A stretch of DNA of 64,000 nucleotides from Mycolicibacterium sp. (GCF_016462545.1 NZ_JAEMTA010000018.1:1-64000), one strand, 5' to 3'; positions 41,099-50,450 are shown, numbered from the stretch's first letter. The notes: generated from the letters alone by a model not told the origin. Made by a program: numbers and translations.

Positions 41099-41112
41099 TA
41101 GCACCGGTGCTA
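41099..41112. promoter_or_regulatory. Perfect palindrome in hsp18-merR intergenic region
   Basis: TAGCACCGGTGCTA, 14 bp, fully symmetrical, 59 bases upstream of the hsp18 start and 43 before merR, next to an AT-rich TTTTTATATA. CTTGAGC follows at 41114. A likely binding site for the MerR-type product (inference). It is not the HspR HAIR repeat. Confidence 0.6.
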
Positions 41113-41154
41113 CCTTGAGCGCACCGGGAATTTCGTCGGAATGGATGGGCTCTG

Positions 41155-41529
41155 GTGGTCGATGATGTGGCGGGTCGTTCGGGGCGCGGAGTGTATGGCA
41201 TCTCGGTGGCTTCGGAGCTGAGCGGCCTCGGTCCACAAACCCTGCGCCTCTACGAAACTCGCGGACTTCTCAGTCCGACGCGCAGTGCGGGTGGCACGCG
41301 CCGCTACAGCGACGACGACCTGGATCGGTTGCGGCGGATCACCGAACTCCTCGGTGCCGGGGTGAACCTGGCGGGCATCGCCCACATCTTCCACCTCGAG
41401 GCTCGCAACACCGAGCTGGAGTCCGCCAATGCCCACCTGGTCTCCGAGAACGCCCGCCTGGAGTCTGGGCGCGACCCCGACGAGTCGGCCAAGGGGACTC
41501 GACCAGCCAGGAAGAAGCAGGGTCGATGA
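41155..41529 (+). CDS. MerR-family regulator (HspR-like)
   Basis: 124 residues from GTG 41155; a second GTG at 41167 is possible. N-terminal winged helix: VYGISVASELSGLGPQTLRLYETRGLLSPTRSAGGTRRYSDDDLDRL, then a coiled coil (ITELLGAGVNLAGIAHIFHLEARNTELESANAHLVSENARLE) typical of HspR-like MerR proteins. No metal-binding cysteines. Its place divergent from hsp18, with a palindrome between, points to heat-shock control of hsp18. Confidence 0.9.
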   Translation: MVDDVAGRSGRGVYGISVASELSGLGPQTLRLYETRGLLSPTRSAGGTRRYSDDDLDRLRRITELLGAGVNLAGIAHIFHLEARNTELESANAHLVSENARLESGRDPDESAKGTRPARKKQGR

Positions 41530-41543
41530 CCTCCGGTGAAAGT

Positions 41544-41561
41544 CTTCAGGCTCGCTTCAGG
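41544..41561 (+). promoter_or_regulatory. Tandem direct repeat CTTCAGG-N4-CTTCAGG
   Basis: CTTCAGG at 41544-41550 and 41555-41561, an 11-bp period, 73 bases before the J-domain/AKKAP gene. The same pair, with the same spacing, lies upstream of the response-regulator gene. The 7+4 layout is that of PhoB/OmpR-family sites. Confidence 0.6.
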
Positions 41562-41633
41562 ATGGCGCCGTAGCGTCGTCCACCGATCCGGTAGATGCGG
41601 CTCTGGGTCGCATCGAGGAGGAGAACCACGTCA

Positions 41634-42059
<426 letters not shown>

Positions 42060-42076
42060 CGGAACCGCCCCACAGG

Positions 42077-42679
42077 TCACCGTGCAGGCTGCTCGGCCGG
42101 CAGGAGCGGCGTAGCGGGAGCCGGACCCCCGGGCTGCGGCGCCTGCTGGTCGGCACCCGAACCACCCTGGCCGCCAGGACCATTCGCTCCGTCAGGCCCA
42201 CCAGGACCAACCCGACCGTTGGGTCCGCCGGCAGCGGGAGGTCCGGGACGTTCAGCACCACCGGGACCGCCCGGCCCATCCGGACCGCCCGGCCCGCCCC
42301 GGCCACCTGGTCCACCCGGACCGCCGGGACCACCCGGACCGAACTGTCCGCCGGGGCCGCCCGGTGGGGGAGGCGGCGGTGCGAACTGACCGCCGGGCGG
42401 CGGTGGCGGTGGCCCACCGAGGCACGCCTGACCCTGGGCGGCGTAGGGGGAGGAGATGCCGGCCGGCCCCACGTCCCGATTGGATCCACCGAACAGCGCT
42501 GCGCCGAGCACCCCGCCCACCAGTAGCGCCGCGATCCCCGTACCGACGGCCACGCCGACGGGGTGCTGCCGAACTCGATCGGTGGTTCCGCCCCACCGCC
42601 GCACGGGCTTGTCCTTCGGATCGAGCGGTTCCGCCTCCCGGACCGTCAGATCCTTGGTGTCGTCGTTGTCGTCGCTCAC
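42077..42679 (-). CDS. Gly/Pro-rich membrane protein
   Basis: 200 residues from GTG 42679, with GGAGG five bases upstream. An acidic cytoplasmic N-terminus (about 1-40) and one membrane segment ([25 protein letters not shown], about 42-66) precede a low-complexity external part of [20 protein letters not shown] and similar text. There is one Cys (QGQACLGG) outside. Homologues are unclear because of low complexity. It diverges from the two-component system, whose sensor carries a similar Pro-rich loop. Confidence 0.75.
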   Translation of the reverse strand: MSDDNDDTKDLTVREAEPLDPKDKPVRRWGGTTDRVRQHPVGVAVGTGIAALLVGGVLGAALFGGSNRDVGPAGISSPYAAQGQACLGGPPPPPPGGQFAPPPPPPGGPGGQFGPGGPGGPGGPGGRGGPGGPDGPGGPGGAERPGPPAAGGPNGRVGPGGPDGANGPGGQGGSGADQQAPQPGGPAPATPLLPAEQPAR

Positions 42680-42772
42680 GTCGTCCTCCACATTCGTTGA
42701 GTTGCTCTTGCCGCCAACGACGTTGCTGGTCGAAGTTGAAACGAAGCTGAAGAACGCCGGTTCCGGTGGTTC

Positions 42773-42790
42773 CTTCAGGTTGGCTTCAGG
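42773..42790 (+). promoter_or_regulatory. Tandem direct repeat CTTCAGG-N4-CTTCAGG upstream of response regulator
   Basis: CTTCAGG at 42773-42779 and 42784-42790, 11-bp period, 32 bases before the ATG. A reverse-oriented CTTCAG half-site lies at 42747-42752 towards the divergent Gly/Pro-rich gene. GACAAT at 42812-42817 could be a -10 giving a nearly leaderless transcript. Probable autoregulatory site. Confidence 0.6.
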
Positions 42791-42822
42791 GACGTCGCTC
42801 CGTGACGGGTGACAATGGACGC

Positions 42823-43524
42823 ATGACCAGCCGCGCCGTATTGCGATCCGAGCCCCGCGCCCGCGTCATGGTCGTGGAGGACTCGGAGACCATTCGCGAG
42901 ATGGTCAGCGAAGCCCTCGACGACGCCGGCTACGTCACCGGGGCGCGGCCGGATGGCGTCGGTTTGGAGGACGCGCTGCGTGGATTCCGCCCCGATCTGG
43001 TCGTGCTCGACGTGATGATGCCCGGTCGTGACGGGTTCGCCCTGATCAACGTGGTCCGCGACTTCGGCGATACCGGAATCGTCCTTCTCACGGCACGCGA
43101 CGGTTTGGACGACAGGCTGCGCGGGCTGGACGGCGGCGCTGACGACTACGTGGTGAAGCCATTCGAATTGGCCGAACTGGTGTCGCGGGTCGGCTCGGTG
43201 TTGCGACGACGCGGCAGGCTGCCTTCGGCGGTGCAACTCGGCGATCTGGTGCTGGACACCGATGCCGGTACGGCGACACGCAACGGTCAGCCGCTGGATC
43301 TCACGGCGACTGAGCTGCGGCTGCTGTCCTATCTGGCCGACCAGCGTGGTCGGCTGGTCAGCAAGGAACAGATCTTGACGGCCGTCTGGGGCTACGACGC
43401 CTACGATCCGAACCTCGTACAGGTCTACGTCAGTGCCCTGCGCCGCAAGCTCGAGGCGCACGGTCCGCGAATTCTGCACACCAGCAGGGGAATTGGGTAC
43501 CAACTGCGACCCGTCGCCTCGTGA
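42823..43524 (+). CDS. OmpR-family response regulator
   Basis: 233 residues. The receiver domain (about 14-125) has VMVVEDSETIRE with the acidic pair, the phospho-acceptor Asp in LVVLDVMMPGRDG, Thr in LLTAR and Lys in YVVKPFELAEL. The winged-helix DNA-binding domain (about 140-230) has LTATELRLLSYLADQRGRLVSKEQIL and VQVYVSALRRKLE. It overlaps the kinase gene by GTGA. The tandem CTTCAGG repeat upstream has the spacing expected for its dimer. Confidence 0.94.
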   Translation: MTSRAVLRSEPRARVMVVEDSETIREMVSEALDDAGYVTGARPDGVGLEDALRGFRPDLVVLDVMMPGRDGFALINVVRDFGDTGIVLLTARDGLDDRLRGLDGGADDYVVKPFELAELVSRVGSVLRRRGRLPSAVQLGDLVLDTDAGTATRNGQPLDLTATELRLLSYLADQRGRLVSKEQILTAVWGYDAYDPNLVQVYVSALRRKLEAHGPRILHTSRGIGYQLRPVAS

Positions 43525-44966
43525 CCGAGACGCCCTCGCTGCACCGTCGGGTCACACTCGCCGTCCTGGCATTGCTGGCCTTGGTGCTGCTGATCCTCGG
43601 CGTGGCCATCGACCTGACGTTCGGTGCGCAGGTTCGCCACGACCTGCACGACCGTCTGATCGCCACCGCGACACGTGCCGACGCCCTTGCCCAGGCGGGC
43701 ACCGCGCCTGGCGAACTCGCCGCCGAACTCAACGGCGGAAGCATCCGGGCACTGTTGGTCACCGCCGATGGCGCGACCTTCGGAGATCCGGCGATCAGCC
43801 CCGACATCGCCTCGGCACCCAGCGCCCGGATGCCGCCACCACCTCCACCCCCACGGCCGGGCCCAGCGGGCGGACCCGGTGCACCTGGTCCGCCACCCTC
43901 GCCTCCACCGCGACCCGACGAGACCAACACCGTGGTGGTCCACCCCCTGCCCGCCGGCGGTCGGGTCATCCTGGTCGCCGACACCACGCAGAGCACGGCC
44001 GCAGTTCGCGACCTTCGCGAACTCATGATCGGAGCGGGCGCCGTAACGCTCGTACTCGCGGCGTTGCTGCTCTTCGCCGTCGCCCGCGGCGCTCTTCGGC
44101 CACTGGAGAGATTGACCGGACTGGCACAGGCGATCACCACCGGCGATCGGGGACGGCGACTGGAGCCGGATCGCCCGCACACCGAACTCGGCCGCGCCGC
44201 AGCAGCTTTCGACGGCATGCTCGACGCGCTGGAAACCGCTGAACGACAGGCGCAGCAGGCGGCCGAGGCGGCGCAGCGTGCTGAGGCCCGAACCCGTGAC
44301 TTCCTGGCCGATGCGGCACACGAGCTACGCACCCCGCTGGCCGGCATCCAGGTGGCGGCAGAACAGTTGGTGAACACCACATCCGACGCAGCGCCTGCGG
44401 CGCGACGGCGCACCCAATTGTTGTTGGCCGACGCGCGACGGGCCAGCCGGCTGGTGACCGACATGTTGGACTTGAGCCGCATCGACGCCGGGCTGCCGTT
44501 GCGGGTCATCGACACCGACCTGGCGGGCATCGCCGATGCTCAGGTCGAGCGTGCCGACATGCTGGCCCCGCAGGTGTCGGCCACCCGTACCGGTGCCGCT
44601 CACCTCCCGATGCGGGCAGATCCCCACCGCGTCGGACAGATCGTGGCCAATCTTCTCGACAACGCGCGTCGCTACACCCCGCCCGGAGGGCGGATCACCG
44701 TGCACGTCGATCGATCCGATACCGGTGCGGCCCTGCTGACGGTCACCGACACCGGTCCGGGCATACCTCAGGCTGATCGCACACGAGTGTTCGACCGCCT
44801 GGTACGCCTGGACACCTCCCGCAATCGCGACCACGGCGGCGCCGGCCTCGGATTGTCGATCGCTCGAGCTTTGGCTCGAGCCCACGGCGGGGAACTGACC
44901 TGTGAGCCCTGGGAGAGCGGGGCGCAGTTCCGACTCAGTCTGCCGGTGACGGACGTCAGTCAGTAG
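43521..44966 (+). CDS. Sensor histidine kinase with Pro-rich sensor loop
   Basis: 481 residues. Membrane segments at about 13-33 and 171-191. The external domain between them contains a Pro-rich stretch (about residues 98-134, PPPPPPPRPGP and following). HAMP-like linker, then the H-box DAAHELRTPLAG (phospho-His), N-box NLLDNARRY, G1 DTGPGIPQ and G2 GGAGLGLSIA. Partner of the preceding response regulator by a GTGA overlap. The signal is unknown; the Pro-rich loop suggests the cell-wall environment or contact with the neighbouring Gly/Pro-rich protein. Confidence 0.94.
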   Translation: MTETPSLHRRVTLAVLALLALVLLILGVAIDLTFGAQVRHDLHDRLIATATRADALAQAGTAPGELAAELNGGSIRALLVTADGATFGDPAISPDIASAPSARMPPPPPPPRPGPAGGPGAPGPPPSPPPRPDETNTVVVHPLPAGGRVILVADTTQSTAAVRDLRELMIGAGAVTLVLAALLLFAVARGALRPLERLTGLAQAITTGDRGRRLEPDRPHTELGRAAAAFDGMLDALETAERQAQQAAEAAQRAEARTRDFLADAAHELRTPLAGIQVAAEQLVNTTSDAAPAARRRTQLLLADARRASRLVTDMLDLSRIDAGLPLRVIDTDLAGIADAQVERADMLAPQVSATRTGAAHLPMRADPHRVGQIVANLLDNARRYTPPGGRITVHVDRSDTGAALLTVTDTGPGIPQADRTRVFDRLVRLDTSRNRDHGGAGLGLSIARALARAHGGELTCEPWESGAQFRLSLPVTDVSQ

Positions 44967-45075
44967 AAAGGGTTTCGTGACGCTGCACACTCCGTGCAGC
45001 AGCCGGTTGCCACGATGTGGCGAAGGACACCCGATCGCCGAGCTCGCGCACCGACATCGGCGTCGAATACCCCTC

Positions 45076-45378
45076 ATGGGAAACAACGACTTTGCACCCG
45101 AGACCGGCGACACGGCCGGACCCGTCGCCGGCGAGGCACTGAAGGACGGTGCTCGTTGGCCTGGATACGGGCTCATCGCCCTCGGCCTGGTGGCGGTGGC
45201 GTTGAGCCTGGCCGGCTTCGCGGTTGGCCGAAACTCGTTGGCCACCATCGGTGCCGTGGTTGCCGTGCTGGCCGTAGCTGCCGGCGTGAGCTGGCAGTTC
45301 GTCGAGCACCGGCGTCTGCGAAACCGCCATGGTTCCGGTACTCCCGAGCGCCCGGAGGACGCAGCTCCGCTGAAGTGA
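45076..45378 (+). CDS. UsfY-like two-helix membrane protein
   Basis: 100 residues from ATG 45076. A polar N-terminus (MGNNDFAPETGDTAG), two membrane segments (about 28-51 and 56-75), then VEHRRLRNRHG and a polar tail. The helix pair followed by (I/V)EHRR resembles mycobacterial UsfY, a protein of the sigF-usfX region linked to stress. Function unknown. It lies 110 bp after the kinase, possibly as a separate transcript. Confidence 0.65.
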   Translation: MGNNDFAPETGDTAGPVAGEALKDGARWPGYGLIALGLVAVALSLAGFAVGRNSLATIGAVVAVLAVAAGVSWQFVEHRRLRNRHGSGTPERPEDAAPLK

Positions 45379-45455
45379 CCAGCGCGACGCGTGCGGCGAC
45401 GGAACTGCACCCCTGGACGGGACGCAGCGGCCCGGTCGACGAGTAGGTTGGCGAC

Positions 45456-46088
45456 ATGTTCAATCAACTGATCACCGCGGCCACTCAGATCGCCGAGTCC
45501 GTGCTGGGGATCGTGGGAATCCGCGTGGGGACCGAAGAGCCCCCGCATACCAGCGAGAGACTGACCGACTCCGTCGAGATTCGTCGCTATCAGCCCCGCA
45601 TCGCGGCGGAGACGACCGTCGAGGCGGACGAGGAGCGGGCGCGTAGCGAGGGCTTTCGACGGTTGGCCGGGTACATCTTCGGCCGCAACCACGGCTCCAG
45701 CAAGATCGCCATGACGGCTCCCGTCAGTCAGGCCTCGACGAAGGGGCAGAAGATCGCGATGACCGCTCCGGTGTCGCGATCGGGCGGCGACGACGAGGGC
45801 TGGGTGATTCGCTTCTTCATGCCGTCGAAGTGGACCATGGCGACGCTGCCCGCCCCCGATGACGACAGGGTGCGGTTGGTCGAGGTGCCCGCCGAGACGG
45901 TCGCCGTATTGCGGTTCAGCGGAGATCGCAGTCAGAGGGCGGTCGCCGAACGCTCCGCCGAGTTGACGCAGACGTTGCGGTCCAAGGGCATCACGACCCT
46001 CGGCGACCCGGTCGCTTGGTTCTACGATCCGCCGTGGACGCTGCCGATGCGCAGGCGCAACGAAGTCGTCGCGCCGATCGAGTCCTAG
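45456..46088 (+). CDS. SOUL heme-binding family protein
   Basis: 210 residues. The SOUL/HBP domain covers most of the protein: VEIRRYQPRIAAETTVEA, EGFRRLAGYIFGRN, then the duplicated KIAMTAPV typical of the family, and RFFMPSKWTMATLPAP. The N-terminus (FNQLITAATQIAESVLGIVGI) is amphipathic rather than a clear signal. Members bind haem or tetrapyrroles in some organisms; role in mycobacteria unknown. It shares CTAG (46085-46088) with the convergent TspO-like gene. Confidence 0.9.
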   Translation: MFNQLITAATQIAESVLGIVGIRVGTEEPPHTSERLTDSVEIRRYQPRIAAETTVEADEERARSEGFRRLAGYIFGRNHGSSKIAMTAPVSQASTKGQKIAMTAPVSRSGGDDEGWVIRFFMPSKWTMATLPAPDDDRVRLVEVPAETVAVLRFSGDRSQRAVAERSAELTQTLRSKGITTLGDPVAWFYDPPWTLPMRRRNEVVAPIES

Positions 46089-46876
46089 GTCCGCGCTCGA
46101 CGGTTTCGCGTGCGATGAGCGATCACCGCTACGACGGCGATGAGAATCGCGGCCGCCGCGGACGCACCGGCGAGTAACGCCGATCCGCGCTGGGCGGCGC
46201 CGATCGCCGCGGCGATCAGTGCCCATAGCGCGGCGGCCACGTAGCCCGCAGTGCCGTGCAAGGCGATGGTGAGGGCGACTGCGGCTCCCGTGGCGAACGC
46301 TAGAACCGTTGCCTGCCATGCGGTTCCAGTCGCGGAGACGCCCGAATCGATCAGCGCCGCGGCGACGTTGACGAATACGGCAACGCTGCTCCACCCGAGA
46401 TACAGGCCGAACGTCAGCGTGGCCAACCGGCGCAGCCAGGCCGGACATGTCACGTCCTTCGCATGGCGGACCAGCAGGCGCACGACGTCGACCAGCGCGG
46501 CCACCATGATCGCGAAGACGGCGACGGTCAGCCAGAGCCAGTCCTGCGCGGCGATGATCAGCCAGGTGCTGAAGCCGGCGAAGGCCACCGAGGCCCCGAC
46601 CAGCGCTCGGAGCTCCCACGGCGCGCCCAGCCCGACCCGCAGTACGGCGACGGACGTGACCGCGGACAGCAGCGTGATCAACCCCCAGATGGAGAACGCC
46701 CACCCGGCGGGGGTGATCAGGGCGTCGTTCGTGGCCCCGGTCTCGAGGAAGTTGCCGAAGACGCGGTCGATCACCGGCGGCGCCGCCAATTGGCTCAGCG
46801 ACAGCACCGCAGCCACCCAGCGCCATGCCTTGACCGCGGAACGAGCCTGCGGGACAACCATGTCGACGTCGGTCAT
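46085..46876 (-). CDS. TspO/MBR-like membrane protein
   Basis: 263 residues from ATG 46876, whose ATGA overlaps the MmpL stop. About seven to eight membrane segments. ITPAGWAFSIWGLI resembles the Pro-Gly-Trp-rich first loop of TspO-type proteins, and later Trp residues (WLIIAAQDWLWL, LYLGWSSVAVF) fit a tryptophan-rich sensor. It is longer than canonical 5-TM TspO. Encoded with the MmpL exporter, so it may be an accessory part. The SOUL haem-protein gene is its convergent neighbour. Confidence 0.65.
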   Translation of the reverse strand: MTDVDMVVPQARSAVKAWRWVAAVLSLSQLAAPPVIDRVFGNFLETGATNDALITPAGWAFSIWGLITLLSAVTSVAVLRVGLGAPWELRALVGASVAFAGFSTWLIIAAQDWLWLTVAVFAIMVAALVDVVRLLVRHAKDVTCPAWLRRLATLTFGLYLGWSSVAVFVNVAAALIDSGVSATGTAWQATVLAFATGAAVALTIALHGTAGYVAAALWALIAAAIGAAQRGSALLAGASAAAAILIAVVAVIAHRTRNRRART

Positions 46877-48960
46877 GATCTTGCTCCCTTCGTGTCGACG
46901 GGCAGCGCCGTCGGGTCGACGCGGGCGGGCCACCAGATCCGGGGCCCGACGAGGGTGAACAGGGCGGGGATGATCACGGTGCGCACCAGGAAGGTGTCCA
47001 AGAGGATGCCGAGTCCGACGATGATGCCGATCTGGGTCAGCACGATCAACGGCAGCACGCCGAGTACGGCGAACACCGCGGCGAGCACGATGCCCGCGCT
47101 GGTGATCACCCCACCGGTGGCCGATACCGCACGCACGATGCCCTCACGCGTGCCATGGCGGTGGGTCTCCTCGCGCGCCCGGGTGACCAGGAAGATGGTG
47201 TAGTCCACCCCGAGTGCGACGAGGAACAGGATGGCAAACAGCGGTGTGGTGTTGTCCAGGGCGGGAAAGCCGAAGGCGTGCACGCTGATCCAGCCGCCGA
47301 GGCCGAGAGCCGCCAACGCGCTGAGCACCGTCACGCCGACCAGGATCAGCGGCGCAAGGGCAGCGCGCAACAAGACGAACAACACCAGAAGCACAACGGC
47401 GAGGATGGCGGGTATGACGACGCGCTGATCGCGCTGCGCCGCGGTGCGGGCGTCGAGTGCCTGCGCATCCGCCCCGCCGACGAGCGCGTCGGCGTCGACT
47501 CCGCGAACCGACCCGCGAAGGGCTTCGACGACGTCGAACGCCGCGCTGGAGGCGGGTGCCGCATCGATCACGACGGAGAACTGGGTGAGCCCGCCATCCG
47601 AGCGGCCTGCCTCGGTGGCCGACACGACGCCTCGAGTGGCGTCGATCGCCCGTTGGACGTCGTCTGCGCGGTCGGTGCGACCGATCACCGTCGTCGGTGA
47701 GGTGAGGCCGCTGGGTAGGTGTGCGGCGAGCGTGTCGTAGGCGGTCACCGATTCTGCCTTCACTCGGAACTGATCGGTCTGGGAGAGTCCCACGGGGGTG
47801 TCGAGCACCCCGGCGCACAGCACGGCAAGCGCCGTGAGAGCCACCACCGCGACCCGGCCGGCATGGCTGCTCACCCAGGTCGCTACGCGATACCACGCGC
47901 CGAACTGGTGGGCTTCGTGCCCGCCCGCGCGGTGAGGAATGAAGGGCCAGAACAACTTCGGTCCGAAGAGCGCGAGCAGCGGGGGCAGGGCGCCGAGTAC
48001 GAAGACGGCCGCAACCAGTAGTCCGCAGGCCGCCTGCGCGCCGAGGCTGCGGGTCGAGGGCACCACGGCCAGTAGCAGCGTGAGAAGGGCGAGCACGACG
48101 GTGGCATTGCTGGCCAGGATCGCCGGACCGGCGTTACGCACCGCGGTGCGCAACGCCTCGCGATGGTGTGCCGTCCGCGTCAGTTCCTCGCGGTACCGCG
48201 AGATCAGGAGGAGTGCGTAGTTGGTGCCTGCGCCGAAGACCAGCACGCTGGTGATGCCGGTGGTCGACCCGTCCGCCGTCAGCCCGGTGAGGTCGGTGAC
48301 CATGCCGCCCAGCGCCGCCGCCGTCTGGTCCGCGACGGCGATGACGGTGAGGGGGACCAGCCACAGGACGGGCGAACGATAGGTCACGATGAGCAGTAGT
48401 GCCACGACCGCCGCGGTGACCGCCAACAGCGTGACATTGGCGCCGGAGAATGAGTCGGCGATGTCGGCGCCGAATGCGGGTCCACCCGTAATCTGCAGCC
48501 GAAGATCCTGTGGTGCACCGTCATTGGCTGATGAGCGCAGATCCTTGATGGTGTCGGCGAGATCGAAGCCGGAGAGGTCTGCCGCGATCGGGACGGGGGC
48601 CAGTGCGACGATGCCGTCATCCGAGGTGACCGTCGGAGCGCCGGCGGTCAGGCCCGCCTTCGTCAGCACTCGCTGGCGGGCGGCGTCGACTGCACCCAGG
48701 TCGGCTGGCGAGAGGGCCGCGCCGTCGGTGCGGGAAGCCACGAGGATGACCGGTGTCTTGTCGCCCGACGGGAACTCCTTGACGAGCGCGGCCGCGCGGG
48801 CCGACTCGGCAGAGGCGGGCACGGGTACCGGCGACTGGTCGGCGCCCGCGTTCTCGCCGGCGAACGCCATCAATGCGCCTGCCGCCACGGCGATGAGCAC
48901 GGTGATGGCCCAGGACCACCGAGCGGTCACCACGGCGGAGAATCGATCCCAGAAGTGCAT
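46873..48960 (-). CDS. MmpL/RND-family transporter
   Basis: 695 residues. About 11-12 membrane helices arranged 1+5 / 1+5, with two external domains (about 35-170 and 385-500). VFGAGTNYALLLISRYREEL and the second-half VDYTIFLVTRAREE are the paired signatures of MMPL proteins, with the Asp/Tyr proton-relay region. It lacks the long C-terminal cytoplasmic domain of mycolate MmpL3 and resembles small drug- or lipid-exporting actinobacterial MMPLs. A divergent MarR gene and a palindrome suggest substrate-induced control. Confidence 0.92.
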   Translation of the reverse strand: MHFWDRFSAVVTARWSWAITVLIAVAAGALMAFAGENAGADQSPVPVPASAESARAAALVKEFPSGDKTPVILVASRTDGAALSPADLGAVDAARQRVLTKAGLTAGAPTVTSDDGIVALAPVPIAADLSGFDLADTIKDLRSSANDGAPQDLRLQITGGPAFGADIADSFSGANVTLLAVTAAVVALLLIVTYRSPVLWLVPLTVIAVADQTAAALGGMVTDLTGLTADGSTTGITSVLVFGAGTNYALLLISRYREELTRTAHHREALRTAVRNAGPAILASNATVVLALLTLLLAVVPSTRSLGAQAACGLLVAAVFVLGALPPLLALFGPKLFWPFIPHRAGGHEAHQFGAWYRVATWVSSHAGRVAVVALTALAVLCAGVLDTPVGLSQTDQFRVKAESVTAYDTLAAHLPSGLTSPTTVIGRTDRADDVQRAIDATRGVVSATEAGRSDGGLTQFSVVIDAAPASSAAFDVVEALRGSVRGVDADALVGGADAQALDARTAAQRDQRVVIPAILAVVLLVLFVLLRAALAPLILVGVTVLSALAALGLGGWISVHAFGFPALDNTTPLFAILFLVALGVDYTIFLVTRAREETHRHGTREGIVRAVSATGGVITSAGIVLAAVFAVLGVLPLIVLTQIGIIVGLGILLDTFLVRTVIIPALFTLVGPRIWWPARVDPTALPVDTKGARS

Positions 48961-48978
48961 GACCCGAGTATATTAAAA

Positions 48979-48995
48979 TGATTAACGATTAATCA
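48979..48995. promoter_or_regulatory. Palindromic operator between mmpL and marR
   Basis: TGATTAA-CGA-TTAATCA, perfect 7-3-7 palindrome, 19 bases from the mmpL start and 17 from marR. Such AT-rich inverted repeats over divergent promoters are typical MarR sites. Confidence 0.75.
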
Positions 48996-49012
48996 ACTTA
49001 AGGAAAAGTGAC

Positions 49013-49498
49013 GTGAACCGCACACCGCCGCCCGCCCGCGATGCGGTCGAGTCGATGATCGTGTCCGACGTGCAGGCCCTCTCCGCCGAGGCGGACGAGC
49101 TCGGCCGGGTGTTCTGTGCCCAACACGATTTGAGCGCAAACGACTTCCGGGCGCTCCTGCACGTGATGGTGGCCGAGAGCGATGGCGATCCGCTGACCCA
49201 GAGTCAGCTCGGTCAGCGGGTGGGGGTGTCCGGCGCCGCCATCACCTACCTGGTCGACCGCATGGTCGAATCGGGGCACCTCATTCGGGCACCCCATCCC
49301 TCGGATCGGCGCAAGGTGCAGTTGCGCTACGCCGACCACGGCAGCGCCGTGGCCCGGTCCTTCTTCACGCCCCTCGGTCAGCACGTGGAGACCGCCCTCG
49401 ACGACTTCTCCGCAGCGGAACTGGGTACCGCTCACCGCGTGATGGTCGCCCTGATCGACTCCATGCGGGCCTTCAACGCCGAACTGCGGGAGTCGTGA
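49013..49498 (+). CDS. MarR-family regulator
   Basis: 161 residues from GTG 49013, with AGGA upstream. The winged-helix core contains DLSANDFRALLHVM, QSQLGQRVGVSGAAITYLVDRMVESGHLIRAPHPSDRRKVQLRYADHG, with the usual DRR of the MarR wing. C-terminal dimerisation helices follow. Divergent from the MmpL exporter with one palindrome between, so it probably represses both and is released by an exported compound (inference). Confidence 0.93.
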   Translation: MNRTPPPARDAVESMIVSDVQALSAEADELGRVFCAQHDLSANDFRALLHVMVAESDGDPLTQSQLGQRVGVSGAAITYLVDRMVESGHLIRAPHPSDRRKVQLRYADHGSAVARSFFTPLGQHVETALDDFSAAELGTAHRVMVALIDSMRAFNAELRES

Positions 49499-49503
49499 GC
49501 GGG

Positions 49504-50031
49504 TCAGCCGCTTCGGGCGTCCTTTCTGGCCTGCCGTCGAGCGCCCTGGGCTCGCGTGCCTGCGCCCTTCTTCAGGCTCCGCGGGGACACCAGGTCGCGG
49601 TCACCACGCTTGGCGTTCGGCGCAGTCTTGGACTTCGGTGTCGACTTTGGCGCCTTGGTCGCGGATTGGGTTGAGCGAGGGGTCGTTTCAGAGCGGGCTG
49701 CGGCGATCCTCTCGGCCTTGAGGTCGGCGGCGCTGCGTCGAGCCGCGGCCGACAGCGCCGTGCTCACCCGGGCGAGCGCGGTTTCGAAGACCTCGGCTCG
49801 ATCGCGGGCCTGGGTGTTCTGTGCGTGGGCCTTGCCCCGCCCACCCACTGCCGCCACTCGGGCACTGCCGCGGCGCCGATAGTTCGTCACGTACTTGGTC
49901 CGCGCCCGCCGGATCCGATTGTGCAGATCCAGTAGCTGGTCTTCGTCGAGTTCGGCGAGGGCTGCTCGCTCGGTTTCTTGGATCAACAGCCACTCCGATT
50001 CCGGGAGCGCGTTGACCACGGCGCTTGCCAT
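49504..50031 (-). CDS. Lys/Arg/Ala-rich hypothetical protein
   Basis: 175 residues from ATG 50031, with GGAGGATG upstream. A compact N-terminal helical part (ESEWLLIQETERAALAELDEDQLLDLHNRIRRARTKYVTNYRRRGS) is followed by an Ala-rich helix. The low-complexity basic tail (about 110-175) is rich in Lys, Ser, Thr and Ala, like histone-tail regions. Probably nucleic-acid binding; no known domain recognised. It converges with marR (5 bp apart). Confidence 0.75.
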   Translation of the reverse strand: MASAVVNALPESEWLLIQETERAALAELDEDQLLDLHNRIRRARTKYVTNYRRRGSARVAAVGGRGKAHAQNTQARDRAEVFETALARVSTALSAAARRSAADLKAERIAAARSETTPRSTQSATKAPKSTPKSKTAPNAKRGDRDLVSPRSLKKGAGTRAQGARRQARKDARSG

Positions 50032-50450
50032 GTCATCCTCCGATCGATCCGACTCGCAGTCAGTCGCACGAACGACGTCCGGCACCGCAAATTGTCGGCG
50101 TTGTCAAATTAGCAAGACTGGCCCCGCATCGGTCTCGTTCGCCGTGTTCATCGCCGCCCACGTATCGTTCATGAGGATGGTCGGGTGGGCATGAGCACGT
50201 TCTCGGGCGGTGGAACCGGTGGGCGAGTCGACCGCCGGAGCATCGCCATCCGCCGGAGCCGTCAAATTATCTTCGACGTCAACCCAACCCGCGCGCTCCG
50301 GGCTCCGAATGCACTAGTGACGCGTCGGCCGAGCCGTGCTGTCGCCGACGGGTCGACCGATTGTGAGTGACCGAGGAGCACCGAGTTGCGGGACGCAAGA
50401 GTTCGACATTGCGAGGGGCACTCCGTGACGGCGATGAACGGGGGCCGCCG
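50032..50450. promoter_or_regulatory. Promoter region of the carotenoid operon
   Basis: About 420 bases without a confident gene. GTCAAATTA occurs twice, near 50104 and near 50261, both followed by AT-poor DNA, and may be a regulator site for crtE. An in-frame GTG at 50367 would extend crtE, but codons between 50367 and 50450 use A/T at third positions far more often than crtE itself, so it is treated as leader. Confidence 0.4.

Noticed and set aside
41099..41125. HspR HAIR element before hsp18
   Set aside because: Only one CTTGAGC half-site is present; the partner half-site at the expected distance is missing, although a different perfect palindrome exists.
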